NCBI GenBank assembly: GCA_947683425.1
Contig: CANTUQ010000119.1
Span: 2,789,001 to 2,853,000, forward strand
DNA from: Excoecaria cochinchinensis
Lineage: Eukaryota; Streptophyta; Magnoliopsida; Malpighiales; Euphorbiaceae
Direction of reading: 5' to 3'
Length of the DNA: 64,000 bases
Part shown: piece after piece, positions 1 to 12,614 of the stretch
Layout of the letters: each line of letters begins with the position of its first letter
Numbering within the stretch: the stretch's first letter is position 1
Notes under the pieces: model-generated
What the model saw: only the letters and a program-made list of their open reading frames with translations
Told to the model about the DNA's origin: nothing
The model's database searches: none
Made by a program: the position numbers and the translations under genes

Positions 1-3000
1 AAAGTCTAAGATTTGATATTGGAGTTTGATAGATCCAGTGATTTAAGTGAAGAATATTAAGGTAAGATGGATTATTAGTTTTGGGTTTCTTCTTCTCTTC
101 TTGGTTAGGTTTTGACCTAGATTGTATTTTGTGTTTGTATATGTGTGATTGGTGAGGATTTTGGATGAGAAAGATCTTGGAGGAGTTTGGGAACAAGAAT
201 GATTAACCAAGAAAGCTATTAGGAGCAAAGGAATTGAGGTATGGGAATTTAGGTTTTGGTATATTAATTGATTGTGTTGAGTTTGGTTTGATTTCTGAAA
301 AAAAATTTGGGATTAAAGTTGTTTAAGTATGTTTAAATGTCTTGGATTGTGATTTATATTGAGTTGAAATGTTTTAATTGTGAGTTTTGAACTCAATGAG
401 GGATTGAATGAGTTTTTGTAGCAAAATTTCTAGTTTTATTAATTGGGGATTTTGATGATGTTAATAGCATGATTTAATTGTGTTTATGTGTATAAAAGTT
501 GGGTTTTTGTGTTAATTATGAGGTTTTGAATGAGCAATTTGTATTGTGTTGAAGTTTGTTTTGAATGGAAAAATTTTGGGTATGATTTTGATAGAGAAGT
601 TCTGCAGTTTTGTTGATGAGGGGCTGGAAATCACGACTCTATCGCGAACGCGACATTGGTCGCGATCGCAACAGAGATCGTAGAGGATGAGTGCACGAGA
701 CGTGCACATTATGCACGAGTCGTGCACTTGGTGCACGAGTCGTGCTTCCTCCTGTGTCTGCTTGTTTTCCTTTGTGGTTCGCCTTCACGGGTCGTGTCTC
801 TGAGCACGACTCGTGATGGGTTTCCTTTTTCCCATATGCGAGTCTGGCCACGGTCGCGAGTGCGACCTCCCGTCGCGATCATGACAGTCCCCTCTCTATT
901 TCGAAATATTTTTAGAAAAATCTTCTTCTTTGCATGGTTTCTCACTTGTGTTATGTCTCTATAAATTAAAATGAGTACTTTAATCTATGAATTATTTAAA
1001 TGCTTTTATGCATGCTAGTAATTGAATTATGAGACTTTTGTCTACAATTATTATTATTTAATGGCTACTTGTGTATAAAGTATTGTAATTTATTTGTTAA
1101 GTCTATATGAGTGCATGATGTGAATAATATAGTTACGTTTAGTATGTTCAGATGGATATGATAAATGTAATTAGTACATATTATATACAAATAAGTGAAT
1201 GCATGATGAATAATAATATGATTATGTTTAATATGTTCATGTGAATATCTTAATCTATGAAACTACACATGACTAGTTTTGAATATGATAAATGAAATTA
1301 ATGCATATGATAGGCATATATATATAGATACATGTGTCTATGTGATCATAAAAAATGATGCTAGTAATTGATGAAATGCGTATATATGTGTAACTTGTGA
1401 AAGAATTTAATAATGATATGGGAATTTAGCCTGCGTTAGTCGAGTCATTGATAGATAGGCATGCCTATAGAGTTCTATTAGTTGCAGCCCTCTGTTCTGT
1501 TAGCTGCAGCCCTCTGTTCTGTTTTGGACCCTGATCAGGTCCCCGTTTGGTTCCTCGCGAACCTCAATGTGTACGGATCTTTTTTAAGATCCCCAATGTG
1601 AAAATGCTTTTAAATGAGAAAATGTGATGTTGCTTTTCAATTCGTACCCGTAAGGTACCGCCATGCGTTCAGTTCGATTCGTACTCGTAAGGTACCGCCA
1701 TGTGTTCACTCGCTTATCCACCCCTATGACTTAGCAGGCAACTAAAAGAGTAAAATTAATGTGAATTAAATTGATAAGTTTTGTGATGATTTGCAAAATG
1801 ATTGTGTGAATAAACATTTGAAGCAATTGTGATAAATGCCTTTTGACTGGTGCTTTACGCACCCCTCTATTCTGGATTCTTTATGGACTCGAATGTGGAA
1901 TTGTGTGGTATCTTTGGATACCTAAATGGTTTTGTATATGAATCTAATGTCAGTTAATTGAAAAGAGATATAACAAATGATGTTGTTCTAATAAGGGTGT
2001 ATGAATGAATACTATTTGCGTAAGAATTCATATGTGAGAAATGCCTGTTATTAATCTGTTCATAATTGATGAGTATGATTGTCTATGTAAAGTCTGTGTA
2101 AGAATTTTTGAAATGATTGATATGCATATTTGCTATAGTTAAGTACTCAGTAAATGAACTCTATGAATATATCTGTTTATATGTTTATATTGAGAACACA
2201 GGTATGTATTATGTTATCTACCTTCAAGATCTTACCCTGGATGATTACTGTAAGTATTTTAGTAAGGAATTCATGTGCCTTGCCGTTGATTTTAATAAAT
2301 ACGGTAAGTTATATATATATTGATTTATAAGTAAGGAATAATAAAGTGTTAAGCATGATATAGATAATTGAATTTAGGAAATGAGTTAAGATTAAATTTG
2401 GAATATATGTGCATAAGTTTCTGTAGAACTACGTGATTCTGATTCCTAACCATAGGGATACGTAGGAAGCTTGGAATGCTTATTTCAAGCCCAAACCAAA
2501 TCGAAGAACTAAAGTGTTTGGTTTAGTTTTGAACAAGTAACGATTTGATTAAATGAAATATTTTGACTTAGGAATTAATTAATGAGTCAGGTAAACGATA
2601 AGTATGTCTAATGTAATTGTGAATAAAATGTAACATAGTATTTTCTGGTTATAGTATATGAATGAATCTGCATATAAAATTGTTTAAGTTTTCATATGAA
2701 AGTAACGATATGAGTTCACATTAACTGAAGCCAGTTTCCTCTATGCTTATGTCTGTATACATATATCTATCAATTTGTATGTGTATGCCTCGGCAACCAC
2801 TGTGAGTGGCTGTCCATTATTTGTTTAGCCCGATTAAGCGTTATTGCTTAGCACGGTTGTTTGTTCGTGCAGGTCCCGAGATCAGAGTTGCGCAGCGGTC
2901 TGTTGAGCTTTCGCCAACGAGTCGCTAGATTTTCATAGGAAGTGTTCTTGATTTCGGCATGTAATTAAACTTATTTATTAGCATTTGTAATAAGTTGTAA

Positions 3001-3189
3001 TAGTCTTTAGTGCGAATAATGGTGTGTGGATGACATAGGTTTAGGACGTGCATGTTTTGAGGTTATGATTTTAGAAATTTTATTGTTTTGATTTCTGCAT
3101 TGCCATGTGTATCCTTGTCTGGTGGCACCTTCTGCTCACCGTAGCTCTTCACCCTTCGAAATGCTACGTGTGGGAGTTGGGGGTGTTAC
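1..3189 (+). repeat. Ty3/gypsy (Tekay/Del-like) LTR, 3' part
   Basis: The right end GGGTGTTACA at 3180-3189 is a typical Tekay-type LTR terminus. No primer site follows it, so this is a solo LTR or a 3' LTR whose left end lies outside the window. No coding capacity is seen. Internal landmarks shared with other LTRs here are a CpG-rich cluster of inverted repeats at 620-890, a direct repeat around GGTACCGCCATG at about 1637-1710, and a two-hairpin motif at 2834-2874. The short ORF at 656-964 lies in the GC cluster and is not taken as a gene. Family assignment rests on termini and shared motifs only. Confidence 0.7.
2834..2874 (+). other. Two-hairpin motif in Tekay-type LTR
   Basis: Two adjacent inverted repeats, TAAGC/GCTTA then CACG/CGTG, are followed by CAGGT. 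The same arrangement recurs at 7544-7584, 15542-15582 and, reversed and degraded, at 17421-17468. The role is unknown. The position, a few hundred bases from the LTR end, would suit an RNA element of the R/U5 region (inference). Confidence 0.55.
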
Positions 3190-3206
3190 AACAATTTTCT
3201 ATAAAG

Positions 3207-3432
3207 AAACCATGTAGAGATTCCTCTCATGTTGGACTAAATTACGTTATAGAAATACTTAATGAAAATGATAGGTGATGTCAAAAGATATTTCAGATGG
3301 AAAAAAGATATTTTTTAAAATTATATGATAGATTAAGAAGTTATGGTTTGCGTTTAAGTAGAGGAGTACAACTAGAAGTGGTAGTGGGTATGTTTTTTTT
3401 CTTATGATTTTAGGACATGGTATGGGTAAAGG
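3207..3432 (+). pseudogene. PIF/Harbinger transposase N-terminal fragment
   Basis: Reading in one frame from 3207 gives a product beginning KPCRDSSHVG, then FQMEKRYFLKLYDRLRSYGL and SRGVQLEVVVGMFF, with stop codons at about 3255 and near the right end. The pattern of a C-R-x-S start, an F-x-M-x-K-x-x-F-x-x-L-x-x-x-L-R core and a G-V-x-x-E-x-x-x-x-F-x helix matches the N-terminal (DUF8040-type) region of plant PIF/Harbinger transposase-like proteins, recognised from memory. It is cut off at 3433 by an inserted LTR and at 3189 by the preceding LTR. The catalytic DDE domain is absent, so it is not functional. Confidence 0.6.
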
Positions 3433-5092
3433 TGTAAGGCCCCAAAATACACTATAGAAGTAATGTAACATGTTTAAGGTGAATTAGAAAGTGAACTATA
3501 AGAGCCAAGTAAACTAAAGATAGGAAATTAAATTAAAAGATAAGGGCAATTTGGTAATTTATTTACATTGAGACATACATGCATAAATGAACATGAGACA
3601 TGAATTAATGTGTAAACAAAGATAAGAATAAATGTAAATGAGAGAGTAAAGGAAAATTGAAGGAGAAAAAGCATAATTTGCCAAGTCAAAAAGTTGACCA
3701 ATATGAATCCAATGGAAAATCCATGGAAAATCCATGAATTTAAAGGTAAGTGGCCGACCAAAAGGGACATAAAAACACATATTTTTCAATCCATTTTCCT
3801 ACATAAACTCATACAAAAAATTTCCTATAAGGAAATTAAGAAAAAGAGAGCAAAAATCAAGTAGAGTTCAAGCATAATAAGGTAATTGATATAGGATTTT
3901 AGCTCTTTTTTTCATCTTTTTCTTCTATTGTATTTGGAGAGCTAGAATTATGGAATTGAAATTGAGATTGAGATGTTTTTATTTTATATTTTAGTGGAGG
4001 AAAGCAATGAAAGTAAAGGGAAAGAGAAGGAAGGTAGCTAGGAAATCAAAATTGGTCATTTTTTAGGTATGGGAAACATTCAATTTGTGTGTATGTGCTT
4101 GGCATTATTTGGATTGATATATGAGATGAAATGGATGTGAAATTGATGTTTATAATTTGAATTGAAGTTAAATTTCTTGATTTAGCTTGAAAAAGCAATA
4201 GGAAATGCTTGGAGAAAATTCTCTTATGGTGATATCTTTCAGAAACTCTGAATATTTCTAATTATTTTGGCCATATCTCAAACTATAGACCTTTGAATTA
4301 AGTGATTTTAATTGAATATGAAACTTAAGACATATATCTACAACTTTCATGAAGAGAGTAAAATCCATTTCTATCTTTAAGATACCCAAAATGGGGGTTT
4401 GAAGTCAGTAAGCTGATTTTATCCCCCTACACAGGAGCAGTCTGTATTAATTTAGGTATAACTCTTACTACAAAACTCCAATCAATAAGAATCAAATTTC
4501 CATAAAATTTAGACTCATAATTGAGAAACTTTCATGAAGAGTGTATGACCAAATTCTATCCCAAACATTTCTAGAAATATTTCAAAGACATAACAATGAT
4601 TCTATTACTGAAAAATACCTAAGAGAAGTCAGTACTGTTTTGGTAATAAATTCCATTTTACAAGTCCAAATTGACTGATTCTTGATTCTTGATTCTTTGG
4701 AATTTAAGACACGGGGAAACATTTGTTATAAGGACCACTTGGCCTATGTATTTCATTTTTATTGTCAAAAATATAGTTGAATTTAGAACTGGGATGCTAC
4801 CCTGAATTTTGCCATCCAGAACTATTTCACACGACTGTTAAGGTGCCCAAACAGCTGTGTGGAATTCCAAAAAGCCATGTGAAATGGTTTTGGAACTCCT
4901 AAAGGTTACAATAAGTGACCTACATGGTTGTTAGATAATTTCTGACAGTTGTGTAATCCCTGTATTTGCTTTAATTAAACATGAGTTTTTCTCACCGAAA
5001 TAACTTTGAACCTTACCTGAACCTTCCAAAAGTTTTTGGCACTTGTTTAACACATGTCTAAAGATAAATAATAACTAAATGAACATGTAAAA
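3433..5092 (+). repeat. Gypsy LTR fragment A
   Basis: It starts TGTAAGGCCCCAAAATACAC, a typical gypsy LTR start, and is homologous to fragment B at 5093. It includes a GC-richer stretch with short dyads at 4820-4960. It ends abruptly where fragment B begins, without a recognisable 3' LTR terminus. No ORF of note is seen. It is probably the 5' portion of a longer LTR whose remainder was displaced or deleted. Confidence 0.5.
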
Positions 5093-5423
5093 TGTAATGA
5101 TCCAAAATACACTCTAGTCGTATTAAGGAATGATTAGGGTGAAATGGAAATCAAAAGAGTGTGATTAGGAGAAGGAAGTGCTGAAAGGACATACTTGTCA
5201 TTAATCGAAAAGATTCAGCACGTTCGACCATTTAGTAATTTATTACAATATGAAATAGGGGCAAGAATGGATTGATTTGGTGGGCCAATGTAAGAGTAAA
5301 ATTTCATTATATATGCCGATGTATTAATATGAGAAGTTAGAGGGAGAAAATTGGAATTGTGAAAAGCAGCCAATGGAAGCTTGACTTGTGCTCACTTTAT
5401 AACCACAAAGCCATGAATTTAAG
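5093..5423 (+). repeat. Gypsy LTR fragment B, first piece
   Basis: It starts TGTAATGATCCAAAATACAC, closely like fragment A. It is interrupted at 5423 by the gag-only gypsy element, whose target duplication TTAAG occupies 5419-5423. The sequence resumes after the second TTAAG at 15915-15919. Confidence 0.6.
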
Positions 5424-7916
5424 TGTAATGACCCGAGTTATAACCTAAAAGAATTCGTAGTGTTAATTGTGTAATAAGAATACAAGTGTAATTGTGCAAG
5501 TATGAATTTGTGGGTTAATAAGGATGTAATTGAAAAGAGAATATAAGTTGTAGAAAGAAAGAATTGATTTAAGGGACTAAAAGGGGTTTGGCCAAGGGAC
5601 TAGTTGGGATAATTGCTTTGAGTGGACATGCGGCTGAGAGTGGACATGTGGCTGAAAGTGGACAAGTGGCAAGAGGAGAACTTGCCACATAAGCTCCTAC
5701 ATGCAATATAAGGAGGGTTAGTAGAGGCAAATCTGCCCCACGCATTACATGTGATCCGGCCATCTCTCTTTCATTTTCCTCTCTCCTTGTTCTTCATTCT
5801 GCATTTCAATTCTCTTTTTGTTTTCCTTCTTCTTCGTTGGATTTTTCTGAAGTTGTATTGGATTGGTTTGAAGAGGATTAAGTGAGAAAAGGAAAGGTAA
5901 GTAAGGGTTTGATAGTTAAAGGATCTTCTTCTCCTACTCTTTTCAGTTTGTGTTTTTGAGTGGGTTGGAATTATGGATTAAGTATGTGTATTTGATTGAT
6001 TGTGCAAGAAGCTTTGGATAAGAGGAAAGACAAAGGCAAGGAAAAGATTTGAGCTAGATAAGAGAAGTGGATCAAGCTGCTTTTGAGGTTTGGGATTTTT
6101 AGTTGTTTCTTGATAGATGCATGTTTGATTATTAGGGATTGTTTTGATTAATTTGTTAATTCATGCATGTTGTTTAGATCGAGGGATAATGTGGGCTTTG
6201 ATTTAGTTCAATGGCTCTTTTAGTTGTTAAAAATTGTATATGAGTTGATAATGATGAGTTCCTGGAAGTCTTTTGGCAACTTGAAGTTGTATAGAGTTGT
6301 GTCTTTCTGCATGTGATTATATAATTATCACAAATTTGTATGAGAAAGTAAATTGTATGAGATTGCTTGTTTTGAATGCCATTTTGGCTGGAATTGCTGT
6401 GTGATTGTTGATTGTAGCCATGCGTGTGAATATAGGTATGTACGTGCAAAGTATGTGCTTGGGACTTGTAAAGTTGGAAGCTTGAACCCAAAGTTAAGGT
6501 TCTGTCGCAAGCGCAATAGAATGCTCCTTGGAAAGGTTTGCCATGTCGAGTCTTATCACGAACGCGATAGAAACCATTCTGGCATTCTGTCGCGAGTGCG
6601 ACATTGCCTGTGGGCATGACAGCAGTGTATTTTGAGATCTACCGCGCGCGCGATAAGGGTCATGAGCGCGGCACTGCTTAGAGTTTTAAATGCAAATTAT
6701 TTATTCTTATATGTATGTAATATTTCATTATGAATGACCTTGCTTAATAAAGTATAATGTGTTAATATAAGCGAATGTATGAATTATATGCTTGTCATGA
6801 ATGTATATGCATGCTCATAGTTTGCTTAGTTAATATGTGAATTGGATTTAATGTATAATGATTTGAATAGATACTTGATTACATGTAAAGTATATGGTAT
6901 AGTGTATAGACTTTTTATGTATAAGCCTGAATTAGACATAGTAGTGGATAGATGGGCACGCCTATAAAGGGTCAGAGTGCAGCTGCCAGTGTGGCCCCAA
7001 TTGTGTCTAAAGTTTGACACCATTTGGTATTAATATATTGAGATTAGGTTCTCCAGATGTCTTGGTACTGTCAGTCAGTATCTAGAGTACCCGTATCACC
7101 ATTGATGTAAGTTCAGGCTATTTTTATTGGGTGATTATATCTGTACATAAATTGCAATGACATGTATATATATGTATTGATTACAAGATAGAAGCAGTGA
7201 TATGTTATCACTTAATGTGATTGATGTATACTAAATCCAGAGATTCGATGCACATTTCGATGAACGTATTTGTTAAAAGCATGTTGATATATTAAATGTA
7301 CATGTAATTAAATGTATGTGAGATGTAAGGATAAGTTGTTAAGTAATGCATATGGTATTTGTTAGAGCTAGAAGTAATAAGCATGAAAGATTTATGTTAT
7401 CGATTTAGTATTTTAATTGAATGTTCATTTTAAGCAATTGCTATAGAATGTTATATTGTTACATGCACGATTATAGTGGTTATGCCCAATATCGTATGAT
7501 GCTTGCGACTTCACTAGAAGTCTATTTGCTTTGTCTATCGCTACTAAGCGTTATCGCTTAGCACGGGTGTTTCCCCGTGTAGGTATGTAGGTTTGGTTTT
7601 TAAAGTGTTCATCTGCTGGCCACTAGGAGCTTGTGTGGAGTTCATTTTGATTTTGATAGAGTTTCTTTTTGTAATGGATAGCGTAGTGATTTTAGTAAAG
7701 AGAATTTTTGTTTAATAAGTGTAAATGTTTTATAGATATATGCTCTTGTATTATAAGGATAATGACATTTTGTTATTTGAATATTTTAAGTTGTTTTTAA
7801 AGATGTTTGTATATTTCGCTCATAAGTATATTGTGTTAATGTTTAATGTATTCGATGCATATGTGTGTGCATGCGTGACACTCTGATATCCTCCCAAGGG
7901 GCATTGGGGCACCACA
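5424..7916 (+). repeat. 5' LTR of gag-only gypsy element
   Basis: The LTR is 2,493 bp, starting TGTAATGACCCGAG and ending GGGGCACCACA. It contains a short repeat of the type AGTGGACAnGnGGC at about 5619-5672, present three times here and twice in the 3' LTR. It also has CpG-rich dyads at about 6500-6680 and the two-hairpin motif at 7544-7584. No genes are seen in it. Confidence 0.85.
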
Positions 7917-7922
7917 AGTTTG

Positions 7923-7935
7923 TGGTATTAAAGCA
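7923..7935 (+). promoter_or_regulatory. Primer binding site, initiator tRNA-Met type
   Basis: TGGTATTAAAGCA lies 6 bp after the 5' LTR. It is a slightly decayed form of the common plant retroelement primer site TGGTATCAGAGC, complementary to initiator tRNA-Met. Confidence 0.75.
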
Positions 7936-8040
7936 TAGGTAGGCCATTCAGGACTATAGGATGTTAAATTATAGATTAGATGTGTATGAGTTTGTCTAGT
8001 GTCATGGCCTAATACAGATGTTGTATTGTGTAGAGTATAG

Positions 8041-9182
8041 ATGGAATATGATCCGAGTGAAGATGTAAGAGAGACGACAGGGAGTGTAAATTTGGCGCGT
8101 GTTAACCCGCTGGTACAGGAGCAACCTCGAGCTGAAGGGTTAGGTCCTGCTCAGGATAATCCGGTGCTAGAGCAAGGGTCGATGCAGTTATTGGACAGAT
8201 TGACTGCTCCTAAGGCTCCTACAGACCTTATTAGAAAGAAATGAGCAGAAGAATTTAGTGGAATCTCAATAGATCAGTCGGATGTGGTGGAGTTCTAGTT
8301 AGAGAGGACTGGAAGGATATTACAAGAGATTAACTATCCCCAGAATCAGAGAGTGGCTTGTGCAGTGTCATTGCTGCAAGGTTCAGCATATGACTGGTGG
8401 AAATTAGTGTTGAGGAATCCCCAGCAGTCGGTTGAGTTAACGTGGGACTTTTTTATCCAAGAATTCAAGGAGAAGTATGTCACCAAGGCTTACAAAGAGG
8501 CTAAGTGGAAAGACTTTGTGAGCTTGAAGCAAAGGAACATAACAGTGGGTGAATATGAGAAGGAGTTTAGTAGATTGAGTAAGTATGTGCCCGATGTTCT
8601 GTTAACTGAATACTTTAAGTGTTGACAGTTTGAGGATGGGTTAACAGAGAGTATAAGAGAGCCTTTATTGACAATGGCTGCTATGCAGTCAGTGAGTTAT
8701 TATAAGTTGGTTTTGGTGGCCATGAAGTTGGAAGAATCAAAGTTACTGAAACAGAAGAGAGAGCAGAAGAGGAAAGTATCAGGTAGTGATCTGATTAGTG
8801 GCAAGAGAGCTCGGGAGGCTGCAAGTGGACAGGTTGTTCAAGGGTTGGTTCAAGCGCTTACATTGATCGGTAGTGTAGTGCCACCTTCTAGTAGAGGTAG
8901 CGTCATACCTAAGTGTGAGCATTGTCAGAGGCATCATTGGGCACATGTAGGAAGCTCATAGGAGCTTGTTTCAAGTTTGGTAGCACGGAACACATGCTTG
9001 CCAATTGCCCTAAGTCGAAAAAGAACCTAGACTCGCAAGTGAGGAAGGATAATGTGGATATCTCTAGAGCTGCTAGAAATGGAAGAGGAAAAGGTAGAGC
9101 TGCTCAGGCACCATCAGAAACGGTTGAGAAGCCGGTTGCTTCTGGTGGCCCGGCCCGAGTCTTTGCAATGATCAAAGAATAA
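8041..9182 (+). pseudogene. gag: Gag of Tekay/Del-like gypsy element, decayed
   Basis: The first ATG after the primer site is at 8041. One frame runs through the capsid-like region, with ACAVSLLQGSAYDWWKLV and an F-x-x-E-F-K-E-K-Y motif around residues 100-145, typical of plant gypsy Gag. It is broken by stops at 8242 (TGA), about 8296 (TAG) and 8623 (TGA), each explicable by a C-to-T or G-to-A change. A frameshift near 8940 separates the first cysteine/histidine cluster CEHCQRHH from the zinc knuckle ACFKFGSTEHMLANCP, where the second cysteine is replaced by phenylalanine. The product ends near 9182, just where protease would begin in a full element. Particle-forming capsid function is known for the family but not expected of this copy. 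Confidence 0.8.
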
Positions 9183-9311
9183 GTGGATGACCTAGCAAAT
9201 CACTCTGGTAAGTTTTATGTTTAATTAAAGTTTGTATTGTATAAGTTATTGGTAAAGAACAGTATAGTCGTATGTATAGTAGCGTGAGAAATTTTGAGGA
9301 TAAAATTTCTT

Positions 9312-9325
9312 AAGGAGGGGAGAAC
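9312..9325 (+). promoter_or_regulatory. Polypurine tract of gag-only element
   Basis: AAGGAGGGGAGAAC lies immediately upstream of the 3' LTR start TGTAATGACC. This is the expected position and composition of a plus-strand primer. Confidence 0.75.
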
Positions 9326-11661
9326 TGTAATGACCTAAGTTGTACCCTAGAAGAATTCGTAGTGTTAATTATGTAATAAGGGTACAAGTGTAATTGTGCA
9401 AGTATGAATTTGTGGGTTAATAAGGATGTAATTGAAAAGAGAATATAAGTTATAGAAAGAAATAATTGATTTGAGGGATTAAAAGGGGTTTGGCCAAGGG
9501 ACTAGTTAGGATAATTGCTTTGAGTGGACATGTGGCTGGAAGTGGACAAGTGGCAAGAGGAGAGCTTGCCACATAAGCTCCTACATGCAATATAAGGAGG
9601 GTTAGTGGAGGTAAATCTGCCCCACTCATTGCATGTGATCCGACCATCTCTCTCTCATTTTCCTCTCTCATTGTTCTTCATTCTGCATTTCAATTCTCTT
9701 TTTGTTTTCCTTCTTCTTCGTTGGATTTTCCTGAAGTTGTATTGGATTGGTTTGAAGAGGATTAAGTAAGAAAAGGAAAGGTAAGTAACGGTTTGATAGT
9801 TAAAGGATCTTCTTCTCCTACTCTTTTTAGTTTGTGTTTTTGAGTGGGTTGGAATTATGGATTAAGTATGTGTATTTGATTGGTTGTGCAAGAAGCTTTA
9901 GACAAGAGGAAAGATAAAGGCAAGGAAAAGATTTAAGCTGCATAAGAAAAGTGGATTAAGCTGCTATTGAGGTTTGGGATTTTTAGTTGTTTCTTGATAG
10001 ATGCATATTTGATTGTTAGGGATTGTTTTGATTAATTTGTTAATTCATGCATGTTGTTTAGATCGAGGGATAATGTGGGCTTTGATTTAGTTTAACAGCT
10101 CTTTTAATTGTTAAAAATTGTATATGAGTTGACAATGATGATTGCTGGAAGTCTTTTGACAACTTGAAGTTGTATAGAGTTGTGTTTTGTGCATGTGATT
10201 ATATGATTGTCACAAGTTTGTATGAGAAAGTAAATTGTATGAGATTGCTTGTTTTGAATGCCATTTTGGTTGGAATTACTGTGTCATTATTTATAGTAGT
10301 CATGTGTGTGAATATAGGTATGTAAGTGCAAAGTATGTGCTTGGGACTTGTGAAGTTGGGAGCTTGAACCCAAAGTTTAGGTTATGTCGCGAGAGCTACA
10401 AGGGTCGCGAGTGCAATGGAATGCTCCTTGGCAAGGGTTGCCATGCCGAGTCTTGTCACGAGCGCGAGCTCCATCGCGGGCACGACAGAAGCCATTCTGG
10501 CATTCTGTCGTGAGTGTGACATTGCTCGCGGGCGCGACAGCAGTGTATTTTGGGATTGTCGCGAGCACAACACTGCTTAGAGTTTTGAATGCAAATTATG
10601 TATTCTTATATGTGTGTAATATTGCATTATGAATGACTTTGCTTAATAAAGTATAATGTGATAATATAAGCAAATGTATGAATCATATGCTTGTCATGAA
10701 TGCATATGCATGCTCATAGTTTGCTTAGTTAATATGTGAATTGGATTTGATGTATAATGATTTGAATAGATACTTGAGTACATGTAAAGTATATGGTATA
10801 GTGTATAGAGTTTATATGTATAAGCCTAAATTAGACATAGTAGTGGATAGATGGGCATGCCTATAAAGGGTTAGAGTGCAGCTGCCAGTGTGGCACCGAT
10901 TGTGTCTAAAGTTTGACACCATTTAGTTTTCATATATTGATATTAGGTTCTCTAGATGTCTTGGTACTATCAGTTAGTATCTAGAGTACCCGTATCCACT
11001 ATTGATGTGAGTTCAGGCTATTTTTATTCGGTGATTATGTCTGTACATGAATTGCAATGATATGTATATACACTACAAAAAAAACTCAATTTAGCGACTG
11101 AAATTAGCGACGGACAAATTTCTGTCGCTAATTAGCGACTAATTTGCGACTAAATTCAAAATTAGTCGCAAAAGTTCATTTTTTCACTTTTAGCGACAAA
11201 ATAGCGACGTAAATAAAGAAATCGTCGCTAATTTTTGGCGGCAATTATTGGCGCACTTTTTTTGCGACGGAATTTAGCGACTAAATTATTTAGTCGCTAA
11301 TTAGCGACAGATTAGCGACGACTTTTTAAATTTGTCGTGAAAATACAAAATTTCAATTAATTTTACCGACGAAATAGCGACGGATATTTCCGTCGCTAAA
11401 AAATTTTCAAATTTACTAATTATTAAAATAATATTTGAGAAATTGAATGATACTTTCGGGACTGAATAATCCGTTACTATTTAGTATGTAAAATTGATTA
11501 TAATATTAATAAAAGATGCATACATACTTATAATTATTAATTATTTTTAATATTTTTGCTTTCCACATGAAATTGTATTGAAATTAATAACTTTTGCTAA
11601 ATAAATTGTATATACAAATAAATAATTAAGTTAAAATAAATAAATTTATGTATGTATATAT

Positions 11662-12614
11662 TGTAACTCCCCAAAAATTTTATAAGTATTTAATGTATGA
11701 GTAATTATAGTTAAATAAGTAACTAAATATATGTATGTTGTAAACCCATGAAAATTCTGACGATCCAAATAGTGACTCGATAGGTGAAAAATTTATCGAA
11801 TGTTAACTTTTAATCCGTGAGATCTAGAATTTTCTTTAAAAATTATATAATTCAATATTTAAATTATTTAGTTACATAAAAAATTTATATGTGTGTATAT
11901 TTAAATAGACAAGTAAATGATAATAATAAATATATGCAAGTATATGTAAATAGATAAGTAAATAATAATATTAAATATATATATATATATATATATACAT
12001 AGATAAATAAACAAATAAAATAAGGAAGATAACTAAATATATAAATATTTAAATAAATAAATAAATAATAAATGAGAAATAAAAATAATACTAACAACAC
12101 ATAATGGGAAGACATAAGAAAAAGAAAAGAAGGGAAAAGAAAAATGGGAAGAACAGAACAGGAGAGAGCAGATCGGGGAGAGAGAGAGGGGGAGAAGGAG
12201 CGCGCGGCGAAGAGTGGTGCTGGCGACGATCAGAGGCGGGGTTCACGGCCACTGCAACGCCGACCAGCCCAGTTGGTTCTGCCTTCGTCCACAGTGTCGT
12301 TTCTGCTTGGTTTCCAGGAGAGAGAACAGAAGTTGCTTCGTCCCGTTCCGGCCAACTCCGATGGTGTTTGGCGGCACGAACAACACCACCGGACTCCCAG
12401 CAACCAGGTGAGCCTTCCGGTGCCAATCAATCCTCCCCAATCGCTGGAAAAAGAGAGATCGGAGGTGAGAAAGACGAGAATGGCAAGGGAGAATTCAGCC
12501 AAATAGCGAGATGGATAGGCGCGTGGCCATAGGAAGAGGAATCTCGACACCGTGCGCTACCCTCCGGTGATGGCGGTGTGCCCCAGTGGAGCTCCGGCAA
12601 CCGGCGAAGGTATG
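11662..12614 (+). other. LTR-like and GC-rich segment inside the CACTA element
   Basis: TGTAACTCCCCAAAA at 11662 resembles the start of a gypsy LTR. It is followed by AT-rich DNA with an (AT)n run at about 11970-11996, and then an unusually GC-rich block at 12140-12610 ending near GGCGAAGGTATGTGG, which looks like a splice-donor context. Several overlapping ORFs (for example 12104-12532 on +) exist, but their translations are low-complexity Arg/Glu-rich or have no recognised domain. It could be an LTR remnant or the captured 5' end of a host gene; the sequence alone does not decide. Confidence 0.35.

Noticed and set aside
656..964. Open frame of 102 codons and opposite-strand frames over the same segment
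   Set aside because: They lie in the CpG-rich palindromic island of an LTR; the composition follows from the inverted repeats and no domain is recognisable.
6174..6619. Overlapping frames of 147 and 88 codons on opposite strands
   Set aside because: They are within the 5' LTR of the gag-only element and are not conserved as frames in the 3' LTR.
12104..12550. Overlapping ORFs of 106-142 codons on both strands in the GC-rich island
   Set aside because: Several frames are open because of high GC and few TA dinucleotides; translations are Arg/Glu-rich or proline/serine-rich without a motif.
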